Assembly: GCA_035508495.1 (NCBI GenBank)
Contig: DATJMX010000024.1
Coordinates: forward strand, 1 to 64,000
Direction: 5' to 3'
Length of the DNA: 64,000 nt
From: Candidatus Binataceae bacterium
GTDB taxonomy: Bacteria; Desulfobacterota; Binatia; Binatales; Binataceae
The position numbers were made by a program, and so were the translations under genes. The notes under the pieces are model-generated. The model saw only the letters and a program-made list of their open reading frames with translations, made no database searches and was not told the DNA's origin. Below, piece by piece: positions 7,724 through 15,278 of the stretch. Each line of letters opens with the position of its first letter. Within the stretch, counting starts at the first letter, position 1.

Positions 7724-9247
7724 TTACAGAAGACCGGCCTCTTTGTTCTTGGTGTCAATGATACTCGCCACCGCGTCCATGCACTTCTTCGCATCACCGC
7801 CATAGTCCTCGCCGGTCAGCAACTTGCCGATCTCGGTCGGCAGCTCGTTGGTCGAATAGCCGATCCACTGCGCGAAGTGCGGCTCGGTCGCAATGACGTT
7901 GTTGATAGTCCACTTGACTATTTCGAGATGGCGCGTGGTGCCGGCCATAACCTTGGCCTTGGCCTTCACTCTAGGATCCTCGAAGCATGAGTTGCGGGTG
8001 GGCGCGAATCCGCCGGCCAGCGTGCAGCGGGTCATGATCTCCTTGCAAGTTCGCCACTGCATGAAGATCCAGGCTGCCTCGCGGTTCCGGGAGTATTTCG
8101 AGAGCGCGATCGACGAGCCCCCCTGGTGTGCCGCATTCGGTTTCTCGTTGAAGCCGCAATCTGCCGTCGGGCGCAACGCCACGGGCGTCAGGGGTTTCGC
8201 GGGATCCCACAAGCCGCGCACCTTGGAGTCGTCGGCGTCCAGGCCCGGGAAGAACTCGTCCCAGCTCTGCACCAGCGCCACCTGGCCCGAAACCATCATC
8301 TGGAACTGCCCGTCCCAGGTCGAGTCGATCGAGCTGGGCGCGGCGTACTTCAGAAGCTCCTGGTACCATTGCAAGCCAACGACGCCCTGGTGGTCGTTGG
8401 CGGAGAACTTCTTGTCCCTGGCGAAGATCGAGCCGCCGTGGCCCCATACCGCCTGGCTCCAATCGCACTCCAGCGAATAGTGGCCGGATTTCGCCTGCAA
8501 CCCGGTGCCGAAAATGCCGTTTGCCTTCTCAGCTCCGGTGATAGCCTTCACCGCATTCGTGAATTCAGAGTAGGTCGTCGGCACCCAGATGCCGTGCTTG
8601 TCCAGCAGGTCCTTGCGGTACATCAGGATGAAGATCGGTATGTCATAGGGAATGCCGATCCAGTTGCCGTTCACCTGCGCTACACCCTCGACCAGGGGAC
8701 GGCAGAAGTCGCCGAAATCGAAATCCGGCATCGCCAGCTCGGGATTGTCCTTGTAGTACTGCATCGGATCGACGGTGTCCTGCGCGAAGGCCGCGATCCA
8801 TGACTGGTCGAGATAATAAAGATCGTTGCTGCCGAGTCGACCTTGCACGTCCTGCATCAACTTGGCCAGCACCTGCTCGAGCGGCAGGATCTCGAGCTCC
8901 ACCTCGATTCCGGTGGCCTGGGTGAACTCCTCTTTGAGCTGGGTGAGCACGAGGGTGGGCGGCGTGGCCTCGGAGGTAAAGCGGATCTTCGTGCCGCGGT
9001 ATTTGCTGCCGGCTTCTTTAAGCCATTTGGCCTGGTCGTCCGGCAGTCCCTCGGCATAGGCCGGCTCGGCAAAGCCGAAGCTGCGCGGTCCGCGGCGGCT
9101 GCCCAGCGAGGCGAGCCCGAAGAGCGAGAAGCCTATCCCGGCGAGGCCCATGCGGCGTAGGAACTCGCGCTTGGAAATCCGTTGGCTGCTGTACGCGTTG
9201 GCCGAGTCGATAATGAACGTACGCTGGTCGTGGTCCTTGAAGCTCAT
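7724..9247 (-). CDS. ABC-type extracellular solute-binding protein, Tat signal
   Basis: 507 residues, family 1 (sugar-type) solute-binding protein. The N-terminus has a twin-arginine-like export signal (SKREFLRRMGLAGIGFSLFG; KR replaces the canonical RR of SRRxFLK), so it is probably exported folded. The mature part has the expected features: TPPTLVLTQLKEEFTQATG near the start, LYYLDQSW, a PYDIPIFILMYRKDLL strand, and the C-terminal aromatic and charged ligand-cleft residues. The ATG is supported by an AAGGAAAG ribosome site. No permease or ATPase gene is adjacent, so its transporter must lie elsewhere. The ligand is unknown; carbohydrate or polyol is the family norm. Confidence 0.87.
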   Translation of the reverse strand: MSFKDHDQRTFIIDSANAYSSQRISKREFLRRMGLAGIGFSLFGLASLGSRRGPRSFGFAEPAYAEGLPDDQAKWLKEAGSKYRGTKIRFTSEATPPTLVLTQLKEEFTQATGIEVELEILPLEQVLAKLMQDVQGRLGSNDLYYLDQSWIAAFAQDTVDPMQYYKDNPELAMPDFDFGDFCRPLVEGVAQVNGNWIGIPYDIPIFILMYRKDLLDKHGIWVPTTYSEFTNAVKAITGAEKANGIFGTGLQAKSGHYSLECDWSQAVWGHGGSIFARDKKFSANDHQGVVGLQWYQELLKYAAPSSIDSTWDGQFQMMVSGQVALVQSWDEFFPGLDADDSKVRGLWDPAKPLTPVALRPTADCGFNEKPNAAHQGGSSIALSKYSRNREAAWIFMQWRTCKEIMTRCTLAGGFAPTRNSCFEDPRVKAKAKVMAGTTRHLEIVKWTINNVIATEPHFAQWIGYSTNELPTEIGKLLTGEDYGGDAKKCMDAVASIIDTKNKEAGLL

Positions 9248-9306
9248 GGCTTTCCTTGCCTTGAAAAATCGCCCTCTGCGGCGCTCGCCGCTTTCAAACT
9301 CTCGGC

Positions 9307-10200
9307 CTACCGTTCGGTTTTACGCATCTGGCTTCGACGACCCGAGATGCTGACCGGCACGTCGCCGGCCACCGAAACGCGATGGAGCAAGCGTTGCTCT
9401 GGGCCAGAATCATTCACCTTGGCATGCTGAGTGGCCCGGTTGTCCCAAACCGCCACGTCACCTTTGGCCCAACGCCATCGCACAGTATTTTCGACCCGCG
9501 TGACATATTCCTGGAAGAGCTGGAAAAGTTGTCGAGAGTCGGACACTGGTAAGCCGACGAACTCTCTCACAAATCCACCCAGCACCAGACATCGCTCGCC
9601 GGACTCCGGATGGATCCGCACCACGGGGTGCTCAGTTTCATAAACACTGGAAGTAAAGAGCTCGAAGTTTCGGCGCACGTCCTCACGCTTGTCAGTTCTG
9701 GTGAGCGCCGAGAACTCGTGAACGTTCGTGTGAACGGCCCACAGGTTGTCGGCAAATTCCTGCAGCTTGGGTGGTAATGACGAGTAGGCAACTGCGGTGT
9801 TCGCCCATATGGTATCGCCGCCATAGCTGGGAACAACTAGAGCGCGAAGAATTGAGGCCTGAGGGTATGCATCGAGAAAGGTCAGGTCGGTATGCCACGC
9901 CGTCGTGCGGTCGCCATAGGAGTGGTCGATACTGAGCACCGCGCGGCTTCCCTCAAGAGGCGGCAGTGTTGGATGTGGTTCTGGATCGCCCATCAGGCTT
10001 GCGAACGCTTCATGACCGACCTCATCCAGATGCTCTTGCCCACGAAAAAAGATCACCTTGTATTTAAGGAGCGCTTCGCGCACGAGACGAACCACCGAAG
10101 GCGTGAGGTCGCCAGATAGGCGAAGGCCGCCGATCTCTGCGCCGATATTTCCAGCTATCGGAAGTATCTTCAGAGCACTTTCGACTCCCGTGTCGGTCAT
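9307..10200 (-). CDS. TauD/TfdA-family Fe(II)/2-oxoglutarate dioxygenase
   Basis: 297 residues, typical of the family. The iron-binding triad is visible as H103-x-D105 in AWHTDLTF and H259 in ATQHAKVND, and the 2-oxoglutarate-binding Arg as R273 in LLHRVSV. These enzymes hydroxylate and cleave taurine, alkyl sulfates, 2,4-D or other acids, using 2-oxoglutarate and O2. The substrate here is undetermined, although the large active-site loop (DHSYGDRTTAWHTD) is like that of taurine and alkylsulfate dioxygenases. It lies upstream of the solute-binding protein on the same strand with a gap of about 60 bases, so the two may be co-transcribed and deal with the same compound (inference). Confidence 0.9.
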   Translation of the reverse strand: MTDTGVESALKILPIAGNIGAEIGGLRLSGDLTPSVVRLVREALLKYKVIFFRGQEHLDEVGHEAFASLMGDPEPHPTLPPLEGSRAVLSIDHSYGDRTTAWHTDLTFLDAYPQASILRALVVPSYGGDTIWANTAVAYSSLPPKLQEFADNLWAVHTNVHEFSALTRTDKREDVRRNFELFTSSVYETEHPVVRIHPESGERCLVLGGFVREFVGLPVSDSRQLFQLFQEYVTRVENTVRWRWAKGDVAVWDNRATQHAKVNDSGPEQRLLHRVSVAGDVPVSISGRRSQMRKTER

Positions 10201-10272
10201 CTCTTAGTCCTCAATGCGTTTGGCTCCCGTCAACATGATACGGAGTCCACTCCTGAAGCCACGCGATCCTAG

Positions 10273-10749
10273 TCAGTAAGGCAGAGGTTGCTGCGTTCGA
10301 GTTTCGGTGCCTGAGCTGACTACATTTGGGTCGGTTTCAACAAAGCTGATTTCCTGACCGCCCGGTTGCGTGAAATCATCGAAATGAAAAATGTTGCCGT
10401 TCTGATCGGTATCGACTTCGGTCGCGCTGCAGTCGGCGTTGACGCTATAGCGGCCCTGAAACGTGCTCTGGTGCTCCACCGGCTCACCCTCGGTTGCGGT
10501 GGTCCAGGTACCGTGTGCGGTTCCGTTCCCATTGAAGACGACCAGACCGGCTACAGCGAAGCGCGTGAGCGTGCTGCCACTCACGGTGTACCCCGTGTAG
10601 CCATACACGTAAGTGCCATGCATCGTTGCGGCGGTGCAGGTTCCCTGCGGCTCGGTCGCTCGGGCCGAGGATGAAAGCAGGATCAAGGTGACGAGCCCAA
10701 GCGTCGAAAGCAGGGTACATTTCAGGTCACGCGTGCGTGGTCGATTCAT
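10273..10749 (-). CDS. small secreted protein of unknown function
   Basis: 158 residues from the ATG at 10749, chosen because a GGAAGGA ribosome site lies about ten bases upstream and a signal peptide follows at once (LLSTLGLVTLILLSSSARA). The mature part is about 130 residues of short beta-like segments rich in Gly, Thr and Tyr: TMHGTYVYGYTGY, VVFNGNGTAHG, and FQGRYSVNADCSATE. A pair of Cys (CTAATMHG and NADCSAT) may bridge. Proteins with this pattern are common in soil bacteria but I cannot name a function. A longer frame upstream to 10875 looks non-coding. Confidence 0.65.
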   Translation of the reverse strand: MNRPRTRDLKCTLLSTLGLVTLILLSSSARATEPQGTCTAATMHGTYVYGYTGYTVSGSTLTRFAVAGLVVFNGNGTAHGTWTTATEGEPVEHQSTFQGRYSVNADCSATEVDTDQNGNIFHFDDFTQPGGQEISFVETDPNVVSSGTETRTQQPLPY

Positions 10750-11017
10750 CGTGCTCTTCCTTCCAGGGATCGAGTCTTTGCCAGATTGGCAGCTTGCGTC
10801 GCCGCGGCAAACTCTCTCGGTAAGATGCCGGTGAAAACCCGCTTTGCGTTCGAGGTGCTTGTGGTCGCCGCTCAAATCGGCTCACCCCGATCGACCTCGT
10901 AACTGGTGTTTCGAGTGCTGCTCGAGTTCGACTTGGAAGATCCGCGCGTTTGATATCCGGCGCGTTTTTCCCAGGATGCAAAGCTGCAGCGACGCCGCCG
11001 TATTCACGAGGAAAAAG

Positions 11018-11362
11018 CTAAGGCTTTCTGCGATTTTCTGAGGGCAGTGATTTCTTCTGCTCCGCGACCGCCGCATGATAATCGTCGAATTGCGCACCAA
11101 GGCCCGTTTTGTATGCGGTCATGCGGGTTGCTGAGTAATCGTCCATGCCGCATAAGCGGGCAGAGCTCGGCGCTTGCGGTACGTGGGGCTTCTTCACTTT
11201 CACCTGTGGAATCGCCCCCGCGCCGCCGATCGAAAACGTCGACGGTACCCGCATCGCAGGTGAGTCGCATCGCGGGCACCGTCTTCCGCGATCGGCTTCG
11301 CGCCACGAGATCACTTCCTGGAATTCGTAACCGCAATCACATCGCCATTCGTATATCGGCAT
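11018..11362 (-). CDS. FmdB-type zinc-ribbon protein
   Basis: 114 residues from the ATG at 11362, which gives the hallmark opening MPIYEWRCDCGYEFQ. Cys8, Cys10, Cys29 and Cys32 (CPRC) form the predicted zinc site. The first pair is CxC rather than the usual CxxC, so it may be slightly remodelled. The family is named after the formamidase regulator FmdB, but most members are of unknown role. The C-terminal half (from KVKKPHVPQAPSS) is basic and unrelated to known domains. The start codon lies five bases after the stop of the upstream MBL gene, so the two form a small operon. Confidence 0.75.
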   Translation of the reverse strand: MPIYEWRCDCGYEFQEVISWREADRGRRCPRCDSPAMRVPSTFSIGGAGAIPQVKVKKPHVPQAPSSARLCGMDDYSATRMTAYKTGLGAQFDDYHAAVAEQKKSLPSENRRKP

Positions 11363-11367
11363 CGTCG

Positions 11368-12144
11368 CTACTCGATAATATGGGGCATCGCCGACCAGTC
11401 CTCCGGATCGTGGGTGATCCATAGAGTGGCGTCGTACATCTCGCGTATTGCTTTGAGGCGGCGAATCGAATGCGTTGATTGATTCGGGTCGGTGTCCAGC
11501 GGCATCGTCGCTTCCCGGTCAATTGCTTCGCGCAGATGCACGGTGTCGCCGGTCAGGAGAATGTCGCGGTTGGAGAGCCTGACCATCAGCGAGCATTCGC
11601 CGGGCGTATGACCTGGAGTGAGCAGAAACTGCAGGCTGCCATCGCCAAACAGATCGAAATCGCATCCGAGTTCCAGCCAGTCGTAGCCACGCGTCGGCAG
11701 GTAGTCCTCGAGCACGAATACCCAGCGTCGATCGGGATCGGGCCAGTAGGCGTAGCGCAGTTCGTTGGTTCCGACGATAAACTTCGCCTTGGGAAAGTAG
11801 CTGAGTCCGCCGACATGGTCGAAGTGGCTATGCGATACGACTACATACTTGATGTCTGATGGCTGATAGCCGACCTGCCTGATCTGCCGATCGAGGGTCT
11901 CGGTCTTGCTCCATTCCAGCGGCAAATTGCGCGCGTGCTCGCCCAGGTATCCGATTGGATCATCGATCATGCGCGGGTTGCATCCGGTATCGAACAACAC
12001 CAGACCCTTCGGGTGTTCCATCAGAAACGAGGGGCAGGGCAGCTTGACCATCGTGGCGTCGCCGCCCTGAACGAGCAGCGAGCGTGGTGCAGAAAGCTGC
12101 GCACCGGGCAGTGCGTACATCTTGCGGATTTTACCATTAGTCAT
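11368..12144 (-). CDS. metallo-beta-lactamase-fold hydrolase, AHL-lactonase-like
   Basis: 258 residues. The metal-binding motif HSHFDH (105-110), followed by H179 in TPGHTPG, D200 in LLTGD and H245 near the end, gives the two-metal site of the metallo-beta-lactamase fold. Length, the FDTGCNP segment and the LEHP/KGLVL strand are those of the AiiA/AttM-like N-acyl-homoserine-lactonase group, which opens lactone rings in the cytoplasm. Sequence alone does not separate true quorum quenchers from other lactonases. It is followed five bases later by the FmdB-type gene. Confidence 0.82.
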   Translation of the reverse strand: MTNGKIRKMYALPGAQLSAPRSLLVQGGDATMVKLPCPSFLMEHPKGLVLFDTGCNPRMIDDPIGYLGEHARNLPLEWSKTETLDRQIRQVGYQPSDIKYVVVSHSHFDHVGGLSYFPKAKFIVGTNELRYAYWPDPDRRWVFVLEDYLPTRGYDWLELGCDFDLFGDGSLQFLLTPGHTPGECSLMVRLSNRDILLTGDTVHLREAIDREATMPLDTDPNQSTHSIRRLKAIREMYDATLWITHDPEDWSAMPHIIE

Positions 12145-12456
12145 TGTAAACTGAGCTCCTGATTGGCGACTGCCTATGTCGTAGCTCGACTAGTGTTTAG
12201 CGCTGCCGGAAATGATCGCGGTCCTGCTTGCCACCCTGTCCTAGTGCGGTTCCCACGAGAAGTCCAGCGGCGATGCGCTTGCTTTCGCCAGCTCGCCGAA
12301 GGACGCGAAGTACCAGCGGAACTTCGCAGGTCGCGCCACACCAGCGTTTCCAGTCGGCCGCGGAACCATCGATGCTCGTGACCTCAACCTGCGAAGCAGG
12401 CCGCCTTTGCGAACTCGAGATGTTCAGCAGCGACGCAAGTTGTTGCTGACGAGCAG
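12145..12456. other. intergenic region, no gene seen
   Basis: About 310 bases between two leftward genes. Small frames on the plus strand lack any recognisable motif or ribosome site. No strong hairpin stands out. It probably holds the promoter of the MBL-FmdB pair near 12145-12200 and the end of the lipid operon transcript. Confidence 0.35.
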
Positions 12457-13227
12457 CTAGAGCCCGGCGCTCACCGATTGATATAACTTGCTGACTTCCT
12501 CGTGAAGACGACTGGTCAGCTCAGCGCGATCGTCTTTTCGCATGCCAGCAGTCGGAATCGGCGTTCCGATCGCGATTCGCAAGATTCTGCCGGGCGAAAC
12601 TACGGCTGCCGACGGCGGAAGAATCAGACCCGAGCCGCCGATCGCCATCGGCACTGCCGGCTTCTGACTTAGAATCGCGAGCCACGCGGTGCCATCTTCA
12701 AATTCATGCACCCTGCCGTCGGTGAATCGATGGCCTTCCGGGAAGATACCGAGATTCAATCCGCTGCGTAGAACGTGTATCGCGTGCCGGATGGTGCGGC
12801 CGCCGGCCTCGCGATCAATTACCACATTGTCTGAATGCTGGAGCGCATAGCCGAAGGCCGGAAATTTCAGCAGCTCCTTCTTCGCGACGAAACGAGTATT
12901 GATCGGCATGAATGCGAGCATGGTGAAGACGTCGAAGAAGCTCTGATGGTTCGAAACTAATAAGCAGGGAGTCAAATTCGTGAGGTTCTCGAAACCTGAT
13001 AACTCGACCCTGACGCCGCAAAACTTCACGATTCCTCGAGCCCAAAACCTCGCGAGCTGTGCGAGTGCCTTGTAGCGCCTGCTTGTAGCCAGAGCGAATG
13101 CGGGCAGCGCGAGCAGAAGCGTGAGCAGAACGGACATGGCAGTAGCCGCGACTCCCCATAAGTAGTGCAGGGACAACCGTCGCCGTGCGTCAATGGTGAA
13201 TGCCGGGAGCTCGACTTTCTCAGCCAT
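12457..13227 (-). CDS. plsC: 1-acyl-sn-glycerol-3-phosphate acyltransferase
   Basis: 256 residues of the PlsC family, which acylates lysophosphatidate to phosphatidate at the inner membrane. Catalytic motif I is NHQSFFD (93-99) and the substrate-binding motif III is FPEGH (162-166). A hydrophobic helix spans about 25-47. A GAGGA ribosome site precedes the ATG by about nine bases. It is the last gene of a leftward lipid operon after the desaturase and pssA, about 80 bases below pssA, consistent with a set that makes and tailors phospholipids. A second-messenger or ornithine-lipid acyltransferase is possible but less likely. Confidence 0.88.
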   Translation of the reverse strand: MAEKVELPAFTIDARRRLSLHYLWGVAATAMSVLLTLLLALPAFALATSRRYKALAQLARFWARGIVKFCGVRVELSGFENLTNLTPCLLVSNHQSFFDVFTMLAFMPINTRFVAKKELLKFPAFGYALQHSDNVVIDREAGGRTIRHAIHVLRSGLNLGIFPEGHRFTDGRVHEFEDGTAWLAILSQKPAVPMAIGGSGLILPPSAAVVSPGRILRIAIGTPIPTAGMRKDDRAELTSRLHEEVSKLYQSVSAGL

Positions 13228-13307
13228 CGAGACTTATCCTCTGCGCCGTTTCGAAATCACAAGTTGATACCGTCGATCGGATGCAATCTCACTTGATGCG
13301 GCCCGCG

Positions 13308-14168
13308 TCATCGCGCCGGGGGAACTGTCGCCGTCGTGTGCCAGTTTTCAGCAGCGGACGGCGACGGTGGGTTGCGCTGCGATGGAGCCGGGATGTGCGC
13401 GATTTGATTCTCGCTCTGCCCTTTGTCGTGGGTGGCGTCGCGCAGCACGAGCAGGGGCCCCCAAGCAAGGTAAACGAGGGGCGGTACCACCGCGGCAATG
13501 CCGGGAACGATAAAGGCTACGACCGTGACTACTACACCGGTGATCGGCAACCAGACGTAGCTTCGCAGATTGGCGACCTTAAAAGCGGGATAGGGCACTC
13601 GCGAAATCATCAGGCCCGAAAGCAGCAGTATAACTACGGCAACACAAGCGCAGAGAACTGGAGCATCAAGTTCGGGATAACATTGGTAGCAATACGCCAG
13701 ACCCGCGATCACTGACGCCGCCCCAGGCACCGGCATCCCAACGAAGCGGTGGTGGTTAACCAAGCCGCCTTTGGATTCCAGATTATAGCGGGCCAGGCGC
13801 AGTGCCGCGGCGAGTGCGAAGAGCCCGATAATCAACGCGCCGATGAGCCCGGCGGGTCTGAGCGCCCACGCATAGGCGAGGCCTGCGGGCGCGACGCCGA
13901 ATGCGACGAGATCGGACAGGCTGTCGAGCTCTTTGCCAAAAGCGCTCATCGTGCGTGACAGCCGTGCCACTAAACCATCGAGCACGTCGCAAAGAAGGGC
14001 CAGGTAAATGAAGATGGCGGCGCGCTGGAAATGGCCGTCGAGGGATGACGCCAGCGAAAGACAACCCAGGAGGAGCCCCGATGAAGTGATGGCGCTGGGC
14101 AGCCACATCATTCTCGATGGCATGGCTTCCGAGACGCGGCACTCACCTTCAAGTGGCGGTTCGAGCAT
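13308..14168 (-). CDS. pssA: CDP-diacylglycerol--serine O-phosphatidyltransferase
   Basis: 286 residues from the ATG at 14168, which follows the desaturase stop by ten bases with an AAAGGG ribosome site in the gap; a longer frame to 14264 would run into the desaturase gene. It is an integral membrane enzyme with about six to eight hydrophobic segments. The CDP-alcohol phosphotransferase signature D-G-x2-A-R-x8-G-x3-D-x3-D is complete (D64, G65, A68, R69, G78, D82, D86), and the following AFGVAPA segment fits the PssA subgroup. It should make phosphatidylserine. The C-terminal 35 residues are a Pro/Ser-rich cytoplasmic tail without known function. Confidence 0.87.
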   Translation of the reverse strand: MLEPPLEGECRVSEAMPSRMMWLPSAITSSGLLLGCLSLASSLDGHFQRAAIFIYLALLCDVLDGLVARLSRTMSAFGKELDSLSDLVAFGVAPAGLAYAWALRPAGLIGALIIGLFALAAALRLARYNLESKGGLVNHHRFVGMPVPGAASVIAGLAYCYQCYPELDAPVLCACVAVVILLLSGLMISRVPYPAFKVANLRSYVWLPITGVVVTVVAFIVPGIAAVVPPLVYLAWGPLLVLRDATHDKGQSENQIAHIPAPSQRNPPSPSAAENWHTTATVPPAR

Positions 14169-14178
14169 CGAGCCCTTT

Positions 14179-15051
14179 CTATAGTGCCCTCGAATGGCGG
14201 AAATCGCGGACCTCGCTCGCCAAGCCAATCTTCTCGAGGCTTCTGATAAGGAAATATCCGGCATCGGGCTGACGCCAGTTCCATCCGAGCCTTGCGATGC
14301 CAGGGCGCGAATGATGGTTGCGATGCCAATTTTCGCCGATAAACAGTTGCATCAATCCGAGCCATCTCACGTTGCGGCTCGAATCCTCACCGATCGCGAC
14401 GCCCGGTTCCATATGACAGATGCTGTTAACGAAGCATTGCGCGTGAAGCGCAACAATCATTCGTATGGAACCCATCCAGAAGAATGCTTGCAGACTGAAT
14501 AGCAAGCCCCAGGAATAGGCCACCAACAGGATCGGGGCGAGAAGGTAGGTCCAGAAGTGGTAATAACGGTTGTCGAGGTCCGGACAATAGCGCTCGACCG
14601 ATGGAACCGGCGCCTGCCAGAGCCAGCATAGGTGCGCCCACCAGAATCCGTGGCGCGGACTGGATACGTCTTCGTCGGTGTCGGCGGCCGCGTGATGAAG
14701 CCGGTGGTTTGATACCCAGCTCACCGGCGAGCCCGAACCATTGAACATCGCCAGGAAGATCAACAGCCCTTCCACGACCGGACTCAGCCTCACCGAACGA
14801 TGCGCGATAGCCCGGTGGAAGCACACGGTCGTCCCGATTCCGCCAATCCATCCGACCGCAAACATTGCGACGACCATTCGCCATCCAGGCCACGGGAAGA
14901 GAATCAATCCAATCGCCGCAGTAATATGGATGAGCACGATCCACGCAAAGGTTGGCGCATGCTGGCGCGTGGTCCGCCACCACGGCCATTGCCAGGGCCC
15001 TGGTTCCTTCTCGAGCGCAGAGGAGTCGAGGTCAAAAGATGGTGATATCAC
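14179..15051 (-). CDS. acyl-CoA/fatty acid desaturase (delta-9 type)
   Basis: 290 residues from a GTG start with a GAGGA ribosome site about eight bases upstream. The three histidine boxes of membrane di-iron desaturases are intact: HRAIAH (79-84), HRLHH (116-120) and HRNHH (243-247), with hydrophobic segments before and between them. It introduces a double bond in an acyl chain, usually at position 9, using O2 and an electron donor. It is the first gene of the leftward operon desaturase-pssA-plsC, so membrane unsaturation is coupled to phospholipid synthesis here. The AT-rich stretch about 15110-15200 upstream is the likely promoter. Confidence 0.9.
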   Translation of the reverse strand: MISPSFDLDSSALEKEPGPWQWPWWRTTRQHAPTFAWIVLIHITAAIGLILFPWPGWRMVVAMFAVGWIGGIGTTVCFHRAIAHRSVRLSPVVEGLLIFLAMFNGSGSPVSWVSNHRLHHAAADTDEDVSSPRHGFWWAHLCWLWQAPVPSVERYCPDLDNRYYHFWTYLLAPILLVAYSWGLLFSLQAFFWMGSIRMIVALHAQCFVNSICHMEPGVAIGEDSSRNVRWLGLMQLFIGENWHRNHHSRPGIARLGWNWRQPDAGYFLIRSLEKIGLASEVRDFRHSRAL

Positions 15052-15278
15052 CGGGCGTCCTCACGGCGTCTGACCATCAAAGGTCTCGACTGTCAGCACG
15101 GGTCTGCTGAGGTTTACTTGTGCTATAAAGAGTAAAGATACACGCATTCTAATTATTTAGAGCTTGTTTTAGTCTTCGCTTCCGCTTATTTCAAGCTCTA
15201 CATTCCGTGGGCCGCGGCTCGCTCCCGGATGTTCACGCTTTCGAGGTTGCGTCGAACGACGCAGGCGGCGCGATTAGC

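Noticed and set aside
12163..12449. Two short rightward frames in the gap before the lipid operon
   Set aside because: No signature, no ribosome site and no hydrophobic or repeat pattern; random frames in GC-rich DNA.
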